64,000 nucleotides of DNA from Synechococcus sp. WH 8020 (GCF_001040845.1 NZ_CP011941.1:1832828-1896827); one strand, 5' to 3'; positions 31,305-41,567 are shown, counted from the stretch's first letter. Notes: generated by a model from the sequence alone, not told the origin. Numbers and translations: made by a program.

Positions 31305-32456
31305 ATGCGCCGGATCACACACGTCCGTCTCGCCCACAGCGCGGCCAAAGGCGGGCACTCTCAGCAGTGGTGGCTTCAAGTCGATCAGCAAGACCGCATT
31401 GTTGATCTGGGGCTCATGCCTGAGGGATCTGCCATGGCAGGTGAAAACTGGCGCGGAGATGTGCTCAGCCCGATGGGCATCGACCTCCAGATCAATGGGG
31501 GCTTTGGACTGCCCTTCCCAGAGCTGACAGAAGCTGAGTTGCCGCAACTCCTGCAGCTCCTCGATCAGCTCTGGTGCGATGGCGTGGAAGCGATCAGTCC
31601 CACGCTTGTGACTTGTGGCGCAGAGCCCTTACGCCGAGCCCTTGCAGTGCTCAGACAGGCACGTAGCGCTCACCAGCCCTATCGCTGCCAGCTGCTTGGT
31701 GCCCACCTGGAAGGCCCTTTTCTTGCCGATGCACGGCGGGGAGCCCATCCACGCCAACATCTCGCCACCCCAACCATGACCGAACTCAAAGCACGGATTA
31801 ACGGCTTTGAGAATGAGATTGCCCTGGTCACGCTCGCTCCAGAACTGGATGGGGCGGCAACCTTGATCGAACACCTTTGCGACCTGGGAATTCGCGTGGC
31901 CCTTGGTCACAGCACAGCAGATGCAACCACAGCCAACGAAGCGTTTAATAGAGGCGTAACGATGCTGACCCATAGCTTTAATGCAATGCCGGGGTTGCAT
32001 CACCGCAATCCCGGCCCCATCGGAGCCGCCTGCCAACGGGATGACATTGCTCTCGGCCTCATCGCTGACGGGATTCACGTGGATCCAACGATGGCGGTGC
32101 TCTTGCAGCGGCTGGCGGGCGATCAACTCGTGCTTGTCAGCGACGCACTCGCCCCCTACGGATTAGACGACGGGGTTCACCACTGGGATGAGCGGGCGCT
32201 GCTTGTTAAGGATGGCACCTGCCGGCTTGAGGATGGAACCCTTGCAGGCGTGACCTTGCCGCTACTGGAGGGAGTGAAACGACTCGCGAGCTGGGGCGAC
32301 AATCCAGTTGCATCCATTCATGCCGCAACGGTTGCACCCAGGAAGGTCCTGAATTCAAAGGCCACGTTCCAGCTCATGGGACGCCCTCTGAACGAACTGT
32401 TGCGCTGGCATTGGAATCACGAAACCAAAATCCTGAGCTGGCAACACGCTGACTAA
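31305..32456 (+). CDS. nagA: N-acetylglucosamine-6-phosphate deacetylase
   Basis: 383 residues of the amidohydrolase superfamily: LQINGGFG, the metal site [24 protein letters not shown], and [10 protein letters not shown] with the catalytic Asp. Deacetylates GlcNAc-6-P for amino-sugar recycling. It starts from an ATG at 31305, and chlM follows 27 bases downstream. Confidence 0.92.
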   Translation: MRRITHVRLAHSAAKGGHSQQWWLQVDQQDRIVDLGLMPEGSAMAGENWRGDVLSPMGIDLQINGGFGLPFPELTEAELPQLLQLLDQLWCDGVEAISPTLVTCGAEPLRRALAVLRQARSAHQPYRCQLLGAHLEGPFLADARRGAHPRQHLATPTMTELKARINGFENEIALVTLAPELDGAATLIEHLCDLGIRVALGHSTADATTANEAFNRGVTMLTHSFNAMPGLHHRNPGPIGAACQRDDIALGLIADGIHVDPTMAVLLQRLAGDQLVLVSDALAPYGLDDGVHHWDERALLVKDGTCRLEDGTLAGVTLPLLEGVKRLASWGDNPVASIHAATVAPRKVLNSKATFQLMGRPLNELLRWHWNHETKILSWQHAD

Positions 32457-32483
32457 GATTTCGCGACCTTTCCGTCTAACCCC

Positions 32484-33197
32484 ATGTCACCCGAGCCACT
32501 GCTGGACAACAAGCAGGCTGAAAAGCAGGAGGTCAAGGGGTACTTCGAAACCACAGGGTTCGAACGCTGGAATCGCATCTACAGCGAAACGGATGATGTC
32601 AACAAGGTGCAGCGCAACATTCGCATCGGTCACCAGAAGACCGTGGATGAGGTGTTGACCTGGATCCAGGAAAGCGGTGAGCTCAACGACGTGAGCTTCT
32701 GTGATGCGGGGTGCGGTGTGGGCAGCCTCAGCTTGCCTTTAGCAGAGATGGGCGCTGGCTCAATCAACGCCAGCGACATTTCTGAAGCGATGGCGAAGGA
32801 GGCTCAGCGCCGCGCTGAGGAGGCGGGCTTGACCATGAGCAAGCTCAATTTCTTCGCCAGTGATCTCGAAAGCCTCAGCGGCACGTTTCATACCGTCTGC
32901 TGTCTGGATGTGTTCATTCACTACCCACAACCAGCCGCCGAAGAGATGGTGAAACACCTCTGCAGCCTCACCGAGCAGAGGCTAATTGTGAGCTTTGCTC
33001 CCTACACCCCTTTGCTGGCCTTGCTCAAAGGCATCGGCCAACTCTTCCCTGGCCCCAGCAAAACCACCCGCGCTTACACCCTGAAAGAAACGGGCATTGT
33101 GCAAGCCGCTGAGTCCTGTGGATTCAAATTGGTGCGCCGCAGCTTGAACAAGGCACCGTTTTACTTTTCGCGCCTTTTGGAATTCCAAAAGAACTGA
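32484..33197 (+). CDS. chlM: Magnesium-protoporphyrin IX O-methyltransferase
   Basis: 237 residues. The SAM site DAGCGVGSLSLPLA and the N-terminal ETTGFERWNRIYSETDDVNKVQ, HQKTVDEV segments are characteristic of BchM/ChlM. It methylates Mg-protoporphyrin IX in chlorophyll synthesis. The 3' end contains an 18-base palindrome (33174-33191) next to the stop. Confidence 0.95.
   Translation: MSPEPLLDNKQAEKQEVKGYFETTGFERWNRIYSETDDVNKVQRNIRIGHQKTVDEVLTWIQESGELNDVSFCDAGCGVGSLSLPLAEMGAGSINASDISEAMAKEAQRRAEEAGLTMSKLNFFASDLESLSGTFHTVCCLDVFIHYPQPAAEEMVKHLCSLTEQRLIVSFAPYTPLLALLKGIGQLFPGPSKTTRAYTLKETGIVQAAESCGFKLVRRSLNKAPFYFSRLLEFQKN
33174..33191. other. 18-base perfect palindrome at the 3' end of chlM
   Basis: CTTTTGGAATTCCAAAAG reads identically on both strands and would fold as a 7-base stem with an AATT loop. 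It ends three bases before the chlM stop, where chlM and the RluA-like gene converge. There is no U-run after it. Possible transcript 3' end or protein-binding site. Confidence 0.45.
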
Positions 33198-33218
33198 CCC
33201 CACTCAGCTCGAATTCCT

Positions 33219-34202
33219 TCAATGCCTTGCACCGTCTCGGCCTCTCAACAACTTGGGAGGCTGAGCCTTGAGCGATAGCCACTTGGACGACGGCCAACAC
33301 AAACCCTCCAGGCTCCAAGCGTGCAAGTGGTATCCACCATCCCCTGGTGTTGCGGTTGCACACAGCCCCTGATCGGATCGATACAAGGGATCTCCGAGCA
33401 AGGGACACCCAAGTTGGGCAAGATGAATACGAATCTGATGGGGGCGGCCTGTATGGATCTGCACTTCCAAGAGGTCTCCCCTCTCCCCTCTCTCCCGCAG
33501 TTGCACTTCAGAGTGAGCCGATAGGCGCTTACGCAATGGCTCCGGAGTCGATGGCTCTGGCCCCCAAATCCAACCGAGCAAAGGATGTTGCCTCTCCACC
33601 ACATCGGTTTGGATCACAAGCGTCTGACCTAGCTGGAGACCCTCCCAAGGATGCGTTAGAGCCAGGTACGTTTTTCGACAAACACCCCCAGGCCGAAATT
33701 GCTTCGACAACGCAGCCCGGGTTTCGGGCCGACGGGCGCAAACCTGAAGGCCAGACGTGAACCGTCCGAGCCGATGAATCGGCTTTGGCACCGAGATCTC
33801 TCCAACAGCGCGGCTGCTCCGCTCCAACAATGACGTCAGCGTGTGCACAAGGAAGCCGCCACCTGGCATCACCGGCAATCCTGAGGGCTTATTCACGACC
33901 AGCACATCCCCGTCATCGTGAATGACCTCCCATTGGTCAGGAACCGCAGCCTCCACCCAGGGCGGACGCGCCCAACGAATCAAATCGCCAGCCTTGACCT
34001 CAACGTCATCGGAACAAGCCAGACCATTCAGGGTGATTTCCCCGCTGGCCAAGCGCAGCTGCCACGTCGCCATAGAGGAGTGGCGATGGCGCAGCGCCAG
34101 CACAGCGCTCAATCGGGTGGACTGTTCCCCTGGCCGAACCCGATCGCAGTACGTCCAGCCGTTGTTCAACGCCGCCGGCCGCCATCCCGCCGGCTCAGCC
34201 AT
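33219..34202 (-). CDS. RluA-family pseudouridine synthase-like protein with Gly in place of catalytic Asp
   Basis: 327 residues. N-terminal S4-like region (about 30-80), then the RluA catalytic domain: VLVVNKPSGLPVMPGGG, RKTYLAL, HTGRPHQIRIHLAQLG, LLGDPLY. The active-site loop normally reads HRLDxxTSG; here it is HRLGRFTSG (H143-G151), so the nucleophilic Asp is Gly146. A minority group of bacterial and plant RluA-like proteins also has HRLGR. Activity as a pseudouridine synthase is therefore doubtful. Its ATG shares one base with the stop of the response regulator (TAATG). Confidence 0.85.
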   Translation of the reverse strand: MAEPAGWRPAALNNGWTYCDRVRPGEQSTRLSAVLALRHRHSSMATWQLRLASGEITLNGLACSDDVEVKAGDLIRWARPPWVEAAVPDQWEVIHDDGDVLVVNKPSGLPVMPGGGFLVHTLTSLLERSSRAVGEISVPKPIHRLGRFTSGLQVCARRPETRAALSKQFRPGGVCRKTYLALTHPWEGLQLGQTLVIQTDVVERQHPLLGWIWGPEPSTPEPLRKRLSAHSEVQLRERGERGDLLEVQIHTGRPHQIRIHLAQLGCPLLGDPLYRSDQGLCATATPGDGGYHLHAWSLEGLCWPSSKWLSLKAQPPKLLRGRDGARH

Positions 34203-34915
34203 TAGGTCACAAGGTGATGTTGGAGGGCATAACGCACGAGCTCCGTGCGGCTAGAGGTTTCCGTTTTGATGAAAAGCCGACTCACGTACTTCTCCACATT
34301 GCGAATGGAGGTCTCGAGCTGCCGCGCGATCTCCTTATTCATCAGACCCTCAGCCACAAGCTGCAACACACTTGCCTCCCTTGGCGTGAAATTGTGTTGG
34401 ACCGGGTCCTGATTGGGTAGGGCATCGGCCTGCGCAAGAAGCGAGCGGATCTCTGTGATCTGCTTGGCCATCTGACCCATATCAGTGTCAGCGAACCGAG
34501 CTGCCTCCTGCAACAACCGCTGCTGCCGCAGAGCAACATTTCGGACCCTGGCGACGAGTTCATCAGGGTCAAATGGTTTGGGGATGTAGTCATCCACGCC
34601 CGCGAGATAGCCCTGAGTGCGATCCGCTGTCATCCCTTTAGCCGTGAGAAAAATCACTGGCGTTCCGCCCAAACGCTCGTCCTCGCGAAGCTTGCGAAGC
34701 AAGCCATAGCCATCCAGGCGAGGCATCATCACGTCGCTGATGACAACATCGGGCAGCATTTGCTGAGCTTTGCTGAATCCTTCTTCTCCGTCCTCGGCCG
34801 TCGTGACATCAAACCCTTCATCCTCTAAGTAAGCCTGAACGGCAGTACGCAAACCAGGCTCGTCATCAACGAGCAGCAACCGTGGTGTCAGAACCTCGCT
34901 AGGAGTCTCCGTCAT
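34202..34915 (-). CDS. Two-component response regulator, Ycf29/NarL-like (REC-LuxR)
   Basis: 237 residues. Receiver domain (about 10-125) with acidic pair DDE, phospho-acceptor in VVISDVMMPRLDGYG, Thr in LTAK and Lys in IPKPFD; then a linker helix and a LuxR-type HTH (FTPREASVLQLVAEGLMNKEIARQL). This layout matches the cyanobacterial and algal plastid Ycf29/TctD regulator. No histidine kinase gene is adjacent. It is coupled to the RluA-like gene downstream. Confidence 0.87.
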   Translation of the reverse strand: MTETPSEVLTPRLLLVDDEPGLRTAVQAYLEDEGFDVTTAEDGEEGFSKAQQMLPDVVISDVMMPRLDGYGLLRKLREDERLGGTPVIFLTAKGMTADRTQGYLAGVDDYIPKPFDPDELVARVRNVALRQQRLLQEAARFADTDMGQMAKQITEIRSLLAQADALPNQDPVQHNFTPREASVLQLVAEGLMNKEIARQLETSIRNVEKYVSRLFIKTETSSRTELVRYALQHHLVT

Positions 34916-34948
34916 GGACCTGACGCATCTACGCGAAATCTAGAGGCG

Positions 34949-35464
34949 CTATTGGCTTGGCAACCGCAAAATCTCTTGGGATTCCTTGTGCAACGTGGAG
35001 AAACCCAAAGCCTTGGCCTTCTCTGTCAAGGCAGAGGGATCGTCACCAGCAAGCTCTGGCTCACAGGCAGCCCACCACACCAGATGGTTTTCCCGGTTCG
35101 CCGAGGTGACCAAACCACCGGGGTTGAGCCGCTGAAGATAAATCGCACTCTGATCGCGTGTGACACGCATGGGATCAGTCCGACTGCAACTCACCGATTC
35201 CGTTGGGATGATCAGATTCTCAGGCGATTCCCGCCAAAGCTTGTATCGCCTTAAATCAGGATCAGCCGAATCCACCTGGATGGCAAAAATTCCGAGAATG
35301 GACGTGCCACCAAGCTCACGCGTCTCGAGCACGACCAAATCGGCAGGCCGCGACGCCCGCATCTGTTCAAGGACCTTCTCACGCAGAGATGGCTCTGCCA
35401 AGCCGGGCTGCAAAACACCGATCGCGAGCAAACTCAAGCTGGTCATCCAATAAGCCGCACGCAT
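34949..35464 (-). CDS. Hypothetical secreted protein
   Basis: 171 residues. N-terminal signal peptide (about 1-23, ...AIGVLQPGLA-EP) followed by a soluble domain with two cysteines (VSCSRTD and WAACEPE) that may pair. Not recognised as any family. Upstream of the response regulator in the same direction (33-base gap) and divergent from the cysteine desulfurase. Confidence 0.7.
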   Translation of the reverse strand: MRAAYWMTSLSLLAIGVLQPGLAEPSLREKVLEQMRASRPADLVVLETRELGGTSILGIFAIQVDSADPDLRRYKLWRESPENLIIPTESVSCSRTDPMRVTRDQSAIYLQRLNPGGLVTSANRENHLVWWAACEPELAGDDPSALTEKAKALGFSTLHKESQEILRLPSQ

Positions 35465-35488
35465 CAGTTAGGACGACAGACTCACACC

Positions 35489-36670
35489 ATGCTGCCAAGC
35501 CCCGAAGCCGTCTTGACTCCATCGGCACCGATTGCCCTCGACCATCAAGCCACAACGCCGTGTCACGAGGATGTCGTGACGGCCATGGAGCCCTGGTGGA
35601 GTGAACAGTGGGGAAATCCTTCTAGCCGGCAACATCGGCTCGGACTGACGGCCGCCGCCGCCGTGCAGATGGCCAGAGAACAAATAAGCGATTGCCTGAG
35701 CTGCTCAGCTGAACAGCTGATCTTCACCAGCGGGGCCACAGAGGCCAACAACATTGCTCTGCTCGGACATACACGCGCGATCGCTCGCGAGAGGGGACAA
35801 CCAGGGCATCTGATCAGCATGGTCAGCGAACATCATGCTGTTCTCGACCCCCTGCGGCAGCTTCAGCGCGAAGGCTTTCGCATCACCCTTCTCTCACCAG
35901 AGCCGGATGGTCTCCTCGACCCCAAAAAGCTTGAGGCAGCCATCACTGAAGACACCCAATTGGTGAGTGTGATGCTGGCCAATAACGAAATCGGCGTCAT
36001 CCAGCCACTCCCTGAAGTCGCGGCCATTTGCAGAGATCGGGGTGTGACTCTGCACAGCGATGTCGCTCAAGCCTTCGGCCACATCCCCTTCGATAGCAAA
36101 GGACTTGGCGCTGATTTTCTCAGCCTGAGCGCCCACAAACTAAACGGGCCAAAAGGGATTGGCGCTCTGATCTGCAACCCAGGCTTAACGGTTGAGCCGC
36201 TGCAATGGGGAGGGGGGCAAGAGCGGGGGTTGAGACCTGGCACCTTGCCGGTGCCGCTCATCATCGGATTTGCCAAAGCGGCAGAGTTAGCAAGAAGCGA
36301 TCTCGCTAGCCGTCGTCGACGCATCGAACGTTTACGCAATCGGCTTTGGGAGGGCCTGAAACAAGGGCAGCCATCGCTACTGCTCAACGGACATGCCACG
36401 GCGCGACTACCGCACAATCTCAACATCACCATTCCAGGCGTCTCGGGAAGCAAGCTGCATCGAGCGCTGCGATCCCAAGTGGCCTGTAGCAGTGGTTCGG
36501 CCTGCAGTCGCGGCGAACCTTCCCATGTGCTGATGGCCTTAGGTCGAAGCCGCCAAGAAGCTGAAGCGTCGCTGAGGCTCAGCCTGGGGCGCAGCACCTC
36601 GGACGGTGACATCGACCGGGCCATTCAGGCCATCAACAAGGTCGTACACCAATTACGTCATAAAGCGTGA
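35489..36670 (+). CDS. Cysteine desulfurase (NifS/IscS family)
   Basis: 393 residues. Class V PLP fold: LDHQATTPC, SGATEANN, the HHAVLD stacking His, Schiff-base lysine in SLSAHKLNGPKG, and the active-site cysteine in ACSSGSACSRGE. The short loop around the Cys is IscS/NifS-like rather than SufS. It supplies sulfur for Fe-S clusters or thiolation. Confidence 0.92.
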   Translation: MLPSPEAVLTPSAPIALDHQATTPCHEDVVTAMEPWWSEQWGNPSSRQHRLGLTAAAAVQMAREQISDCLSCSAEQLIFTSGATEANNIALLGHTRAIARERGQPGHLISMVSEHHAVLDPLRQLQREGFRITLLSPEPDGLLDPKKLEAAITEDTQLVSVMLANNEIGVIQPLPEVAAICRDRGVTLHSDVAQAFGHIPFDSKGLGADFLSLSAHKLNGPKGIGALICNPGLTVEPLQWGGGQERGLRPGTLPVPLIIGFAKAAELARSDLASRRRRIERLRNRLWEGLKQGQPSLLLNGHATARLPHNLNITIPGVSGSKLHRALRSQVACSSGSACSRGEPSHVLMALGRSRQEAEASLRLSLGRSTSDGDIDRAIQAINKVVHQLRHKA

Positions 36671-36725
36671 AATTTTTAGTGCGCGTCGCTACTTTCCGGC
36701 CAAGTCTTTCAATCAACATCTGGCA

Positions 36726-37484
36726 ATGAGCGACACCACGGAGAGCAGCAGGCTCCACGTCCTGCAAGCGATTGAAGATGGCTGGTCAGGCTTCACCAAA
36801 GCGCCATTGCCATTTGTGCTGTTCACACTTTTATCGGGCGCGCTGGGGCTGATCTTTCAGGTGATAAGCCATGGAGCCGCCATGAGATCTTCAGCAGGAT
36901 CAGGGTTTGATCCAGTCACCGCCCTGCTGATGATTGTCTCCGTGATTGGCAGCACCGTGATCAGCCTGTGGGCGGTCACAGGCCTGATTCGCGGAGCATG
37001 GAAGGCCCTTAATGGCCATAAGCCGTCGTTTGGAGACCTCACGCGCTGGGATGGTCAAGCAGCAGGGCGCCTGTTCATCAACCAGTTAGTGCTAGCCATT
37101 GTTCTGGCGATCATTTTGTTCATCGCCATTGCCATCGGCACGGGCCTTTTTCAGATCAATCAGGCTTTGGCTGTGATTCCTGGCCTGGTGGCCGGCATCG
37201 TGTTTCTTTATCTGGGGGTGAATCAAAAGTTCCTCCCCTTCATTGCGATCGCGGAAGAGGGCAATCCTCTTCAAAAAATTCAGCGAGGAAGAGCCGTCGT
37301 TGATCCCAGCTGGTGGTGGATGCTCCTGCTCCTGATCGTGGAAGTTGTGATCCTGGGCATTGGACTCCTGCTCAACGGAGTTGGCCTTCTGGTTGCTAGC
37401 CCCTTGGTGATCTGCATCTCAACAGCGGCCTACCGCCAACTGTTTGGCACAGAAGATCAAACCGGGTTTCTTAGTGAGAACTGA
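36726..37484 (+). CDS. Hypothetical multi-pass membrane protein
   Basis: 252 residues from the ATG at 36726 (MSDTTESSR). Five to six strongly hydrophobic helices with a central amphipathic part (GAWKALNGHKPSFGDLTRW) and a QKIQRGRAVVDPSWWWML motif. The pattern resembles DUF975/YciC-like membrane proteins, but the assignment is not certain. The end overlaps the DUF456 gene on the other strand by 14 bases. Confidence 0.7.
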   Translation: MSDTTESSRLHVLQAIEDGWSGFTKAPLPFVLFTLLSGALGLIFQVISHGAAMRSSAGSGFDPVTALLMIVSVIGSTVISLWAVTGLIRGAWKALNGHKPSFGDLTRWDGQAAGRLFINQLVLAIVLAIILFIAIAIGTGLFQINQALAVIPGLVAGIVFLYLGVNQKFLPFIAIAEEGNPLQKIQRGRAVVDPSWWWMLLLLIVEVVILGIGLLLNGVGLLVASPLVICISTAAYRQLFGTEDQTGFLSEN

Positions 37485-38019
37485 GTCCGATAAAGGCCAC
37501 GACGCCGAGCAGTGCCAAGACCAGCTGAGCCAGACGACTCACAAGCAGTCCGGCAACCACCGCTAACCCCACAACTGCTCCTTGGCGTAATGCTTGAAGC
37601 CACCCAAGATTCAAGGGTGGCTTTTTTTTAACCCAGGTTTCCACCACCAAGGCCCCAAGCCAGGGGCCAAACAAGGCCCCAAGCAATGGACCGCCAAAGG
37701 GAAGGGCGGGTAGGAGGCCGAACACCCCTAAGAGCAGACCCACACCAGCCCCTGCTGCTGACCAACGGCTGGCCTTCAGGCGCATCGAAGCCAGGCCTAA
37801 AGCCAAGAGATCGGCAACAAGGCCCAGACCAAACAACAGCAAAGCGACAACGAGCTCAGGCCAGGCCTGTTGCCATCCGACAGCAACAATCCAAATCAAG
37901 CCACCCGCAGGAAGCCAGATCAACCCTGGGAGCAGGGGCAAGAGCGTGCCCGGAATGGCCAGCAGCTGCACCAACAGCGCTATCCACCAGAACAAGCCGG
38001 GAGACCATGGGATGCTCAT
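37471..38019 (-). CDS. DUF456 family membrane protein
   Basis: 182 residues with about five membrane helices and many Gly/Leu/Ala residues. The pattern [44 protein letters not shown](L/F) is the DUF456 signature; function unknown. It overlaps the end of rsmH by four bases (ATGA), so it is translated with it. Confidence 0.8.
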   Translation of the reverse strand: MSIPWSPGLFWWIALLVQLLAIPGTLLPLLPGLIWLPAGGLIWIVAVGWQQAWPELVVALLLFGLGLVADLLALGLASMRLKASRWSAAGAGVGLLLGVFGLLPALPFGGPLLGALFGPWLGALVVETWVKKKPPLNLGWLQALRQGAVVGLAVVAGLLVSRLAQLVLALLGVVAFIGLSSH

Positions 38020-38948
38020 GACTCAGACCGAGCGGTGTCGGGCCTCCGTCTGGCAAGTCTCAGTTTTGCGCTGCGACTGCGCGGATTACCTGCCTGCTCC
38101 TGTTCTGAGGCCATCAACGGTTTGCGCGTGACCCGTTCAAGCCTCTCGTCTTGAAGAAAAGCGGTTTTGACCCGGCGATCCTCCAACGAATGAAAGCTGA
38201 TGATCGCGAGGAGACCGTCAGGCTTCAGCCATCCAGGCGCTGTCTGAAGCAATCGGTCCAACACTCCCAATTCATCATTCACAGCAATCCGCAGCGCCTG
38301 AAAGGTGCGCGTGGCGGGATGAATCCGTCCCCGCCGGGCTTTCGGGGGGTAACAACCGGCCACGGCATAGGCCAACGCTGCCGTCCCGGAGTAGGCCCCA
38401 GCGGCCTCAAGATCCGCCTTGATTCGCCGAGCAATCCTGCGAGATAAACGCTCCTCGCCAAAGCCATAAATCAAGTCAGCGAGTTCATTCACATCCAGCC
38501 GCTCGATCAGCTCCGCTGCCGTTTCTCCTCCCGCCTCTGGGTTCATGCGCATATCTAAGGGACCGTCCAGCCGGAAGCTGAATCCTCTGGAGGCCACATC
38601 CAATTGGGGACTGCTCACCCCGAGGTCTGCCAGCACGAGCGCCACCGGTTCCTGGGGTTCAAACGCAGCAAAGTTGACCGGCACGATCTGGATGCGCTCA
38701 AGGAAGGACTCCAGCCTTGAAGCAGCAGCAGCCCTGGCCGAATGGTCCTGATCCAAACCAATTAAACGCACGCCAGGAAAACGTTCCAGGATGAGTTTGC
38801 TGTGACCACCACCACCCAAAGTGGCATCAATCACAGCTGTGTTCTGCCAAAGGGATGGGGGTTGCTCAGACAAAACCTGCATCAGCGTTTCAGCCAAGAC
38901 GGGCAGGTGACTGAACGTCACAGCAGAAGTCAGCGGGTGATCGGGCAT
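38016..38948 (-). CDS. rsmH: 16S rRNA (cytosine(1402)-N4)-methyltransferase
   Basis: 310 residues. RsmH/MraW signatures: [46 protein letters not shown], and the C-terminal [13 protein letters not shown]. Normal length. It is divergent from ndhH with 45 bases between the starts. Confidence 0.95.
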   Translation of the reverse strand: MPDHPLTSAVTFSHLPVLAETLMQVLSEQPPSLWQNTAVIDATLGGGGHSKLILERFPGVRLIGLDQDHSARAAAASRLESFLERIQIVPVNFAAFEPQEPVALVLADLGVSSPQLDVASRGFSFRLDGPLDMRMNPEAGGETAAELIERLDVNELADLIYGFGEERLSRRIARRIKADLEAAGAYSGTAALAYAVAGCYPPKARRGRIHPATRTFQALRIAVNDELGVLDRLLQTAPGWLKPDGLLAIISFHSLEDRRVKTAFLQDERLERVTRKPLMASEQEQAGNPRSRSAKLRLARRRPDTARSES

Positions 38949-38993
38949 CGGTCCTTCCTAAGATCCCGATAACGCAATGAACCTCGGCTCACC

Positions 38994-40178
38994 ATGACGC
39001 AGCTGGAAACGCGCACCGAGCCGATGGTGGTGAACTTCGGCCCCCATCACCCCTCCATGCATGGGGTGCTGAGGCTCGTCGTAACCCTGGACGGTGAAGA
39101 CGTTGTGGATTGCGAGCCCGTGATCGGCTATCTCCATCGCGGCATGGAGAAGATCGCCGAGAACCGCACCAACGTGATGTACGTGCCGTACGTGAGCCGT
39201 ATGGACTACGCAGCGGGCATGTTTTACGAAGCGATCGTGGTGAACGCTCCAGAGCGGCTTGCCAACATCCCTGTGCCCAAGAGGGCTAGCTATATCCGGG
39301 TCTTGATGTTGGAGCTCAACCGGATCGCTAACCACCTGCTCTGGCTTGGCCCCTTCCTCGCTGATGTTGGTGCTCAAACACCGTTCTTTTACATCTTCCG
39401 TGAACGGGAGATGATTTACGACCTCTGGGAAGCCGCCACGGGTCAGAGACTGATCAACAACAACTATTTCCGGATCGGTGGTGTTGCCGCCGACTTGCCC
39501 TGGGGCTGGTTGGAAAAATGTAAGGATTTCTGCGATTGGTTTGGTCCAAAAATTGATGAGTACGAAAAACTCATCACCAACAACCCTATTTTCCGTCGCC
39601 GCATTGAAGGGCTCGGCGTCATCGGCCGAGAAGAGGCGATCAATTGGAGCTTGTCAGGTCCAATGCTGCGTGCCTCTGGTGTGCCTTGGGATCTCCGCAA
39701 AGTGGATCACTACGAGTGTTACGACGATTTCGATTGGGATGTGGCCTTTGAAAAAGAGGGTGATTGCTTCGCTCGCTATCGCGTGCGCATTGAAGAGATG
39801 CGTCAATCGCTGAAAATCCTGCGCCAAGCCTGCGACATGATTCCTGGCGGCCCCACAGAAAATCTCGAAGCTCAACGGATGGCAGGGGGCAAAGACAGTC
39901 CCTTTGCCGGATTCGACTATCAATACGTGGCCAAAAAAGTTGCGCCCACCTTCAAAATCCCCAATGGCGAGCTCTACACCCGCCTGGAATCAGGCAAAGG
40001 CGAAATCGGGGTGTTCATCCAGGGCAACAACGATGTCACCCCCTGGCGCTTCAAGATCAGGGCCGCTGACAGCAACAACCTCCAGATCCTTCCTCACATC
40101 CTGAAGGGCCACAAAGTTGCCGACATCATGGCGATCCTGGGCTCGATCGACGTCATCATGGGATCCGTCGATCGCTGA
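38994..40178 (+). CDS. ndhH: NAD(P)H-quinone oxidoreductase subunit H
   Basis: 394 residues; the 49-kDa/NuoD-type subunit at the quinone site. Signatures [32 protein letters not shown] and [12 protein letters not shown] are complete. It is away from the ndhA-I-G-E group, as usual in cyanobacteria. A small GATCG-CTGAA-CGATC inverted repeat surrounds its stop codon. Confidence 0.97.
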   Translation: MTQLETRTEPMVVNFGPHHPSMHGVLRLVVTLDGEDVVDCEPVIGYLHRGMEKIAENRTNVMYVPYVSRMDYAAGMFYEAIVVNAPERLANIPVPKRASYIRVLMLELNRIANHLLWLGPFLADVGAQTPFFYIFREREMIYDLWEAATGQRLINNNYFRIGGVAADLPWGWLEKCKDFCDWFGPKIDEYEKLITNNPIFRRRIEGLGVIGREEAINWSLSGPMLRASGVPWDLRKVDHYECYDDFDWDVAFEKEGDCFARYRVRIEEMRQSLKILRQACDMIPGGPTENLEAQRMAGGKDSPFAGFDYQYVAKKVAPTFKIPNGELYTRLESGKGEIGVFIQGNNDVTPWRFKIRAADSNNLQILPHILKGHKVADIMAILGSIDVIMGSVDR

Positions 40179-40195
40179 ACGATCTGAACCACATT

Positions 40196-40597
40196 GTGCG
40201 CCAACTTCGCCGGTCAGGGTTCTTCATCCCAACTGCTCTGACCGCTGTTCTGTGGTTCAAAGGACGCTATCCACAAGTCCCTGGCTGGGGCTGCCCTTTT
40301 CGAGCCCTTACAGGGATTCCCGGTCCTGGGTGTTACCTGACGAGAGCCACCTCAGCCGCTCTCACCGGCGACTTTCAGCTTGCCTTGGACTTCCATCTAT
40401 TTGGACCAATCGTGGCGGCAGCGTTGCTTGGCTGGAGCCTCATGGCTCTACGCAAGCGACGGCTCATCCCAGTGCGTGTTGCTCTTGCACCGATGAGCAT
40501 CATCACCTCAGCCTTCATTCTGTATTGGCTGCTTCGGCTGGTGCTCAGCTATGGCTTTGGAGTCGTTGGTTCGCCAGGCTTTCCAGCAACAGGCTGA
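40196..40597 (+). CDS. DUF2752 family membrane protein
   Basis: 133 residues from a GTG start, 17 bases after ndhH. DUF2752 core: GCPFRALTGIPGPGCYLTRA, then two membrane helices. The usual family motif is CPxxxxTGxPCPGCGxTRA; here the middle Cys and the Gly after the last Cys are changed (GPGCY). Function unknown. Confidence 0.78.
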   Translation: MRQLRRSGFFIPTALTAVLWFKGRYPQVPGWGCPFRALTGIPGPGCYLTRATSAALTGDFQLALDFHLFGPIVAAALLGWSLMALRKRRLIPVRVALAPMSIITSAFILYWLLRLVLSYGFGVVGSPGFPATG

Positions 40598-40636
40598 GCC
40601 CATCCACTGCGCTTCTCCGTCGCCTTCTCCATCACA

Positions 40637-41095
40637 GTGCCATCCTCCGACCACTGGCTTCAGCTCCAACGAAACGTCCGCTTTGGGGAGACCGATGCCG
40701 CCGGCGTGATGCATTTTTACCAGCTCTTTCGCTGGTGCCACGAAGCCTGGGAAGAGAGCCTCGCGCGTTATGGCATCGCCGCGGCCGCCATCTTCCCAGG
40801 CTGTCGAGATAACTGTCAGGTGCCAACCGTGGCTCTACCGGTGGTGCATTGCGAAGCCGATTTCCAACGGCCAGTGCATGGCGGCGATGAGCTGCGGATC
40901 CTTCTCGAACCTCAACGGCTCAACCCGGGCTGCTTCGAGGTGAAGTACCGCTTTCAGCTCGAGGATATGGATGTTGCTCGTGGTCTGATTCGACACCTAG
41001 CCATCGAGTCTGAAAGTCGCAGGCGGTGCGCCTTACCGGAACCCATCGATCTGTGGCTGGAAGCTTCAACCGTAGGGAGACTCGAACCGATCTAA
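40637..41095 (+). CDS. 1,4-dihydroxy-2-naphthoyl-CoA hydrolase-type thioesterase
   Basis: 152 residues from a GTG start. Hotdog-fold thioesterase with the catalytic Asp in RFGETDAAGVMHFYQLFRWCHEAWEESL, the form seen in cyanobacterial DHNA-CoA hydrolases that release DHNA for phylloquinone synthesis. The men cluster directly beyond (menE-C-A and menF) supports the role. It converges with a small membrane-protein gene, overlapping by four bases. Confidence 0.85.
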   Translation: MPSSDHWLQLQRNVRFGETDAAGVMHFYQLFRWCHEAWEESLARYGIAAAAIFPGCRDNCQVPTVALPVVHCEADFQRPVHGGDELRILLEPQRLNPGCFEVKYRFQLEDMDVARGLIRHLAIESESRRRCALPEPIDLWLEASTVGRLEPI

Positions 41096-41283
41096 TTGCA
41101 GCGTCGTTGCGAAGACACAACAGTGATCGCCCACACCAATCCAGCGACCTGGAGCGGCAGCATGCAAGCCGCAATCACCAAAGGATGAAAGCCGTCATGC
41201 GCATGAGTGGATAAGGCTGTTCCACTGACGCCAGCTGCGATCGCGAGCAGCAAGGTGGTCGCTGATGGCCAAACACGGGGCAT
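41092..41283 (-). CDS. Small two-helix membrane protein
   Basis: 63 residues from the ATG at 41283 (68 from an earlier start that overlaps the TM2 gene). Two hydrophobic helices, about 8-25 and 35-55, separated by a His-rich turn (STHAHDGFH). No family recognised. It is the last gene of the menA-menC-menE-TM2 series. Confidence 0.5.
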   Translation of the reverse strand: MPRVWPSATTLLLAIAAGVSGTALSTHAHDGFHPLVIAACMLPLQVAGLVWAITVVSSQRRCN

Positions 41284-41288
41284 TGCCA

Positions 41289-41567
41289 TCAGAACCAAGC
41301 CTTTTGCTGATCGAGATACATCTCCCGGAATTCGTCTGTGGATTTCGTGAGATAGATGATGCCTTCAATCATTCCAATCACTGACATCACACCAGTGGCG
41401 ATGCCACAGGTCACAACACCACCCGCCAAACTCACCACCAACATGATGATTCCGGCGTTGTTGTACCCCAACACAAATTTGTGAATTCCGAATGAGCCCA
41501 AAAAAATGCCTAACAGACCTGCTGCCAGCTTCTTGTTGCTGATTTCAGTTTCCGACAGCACGGTCAT
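41289..41567 (-). CDS. TM2 domain-containing protein
   Basis: 92 residues from the ATG at 41567. TM2 signature: KKLAAGLLGIFLGSFGIHKF followed by LGY..AGI, two helices joined by a short charged turn. Function of bacterial TM2 proteins is unknown. It begins four bases after menE ends. The frame is open for 120 codons upstream, but that part is antisense-like reading of menE. Confidence 0.8.
   Translation of the reverse strand: MTVLSETEISNKKLAAGLLGIFLGSFGIHKFVLGYNNAGIIMLVVSLAGGVVTCGIATGVMSVIGMIEGIIYLTKSTDEFREMYLDQQKAWF

Noticed and set aside
31248-31547. N-terminal extension of purE
   Set aside because: Entirely antisense to nagA; PurE similarity begins near the GTG at 31247.
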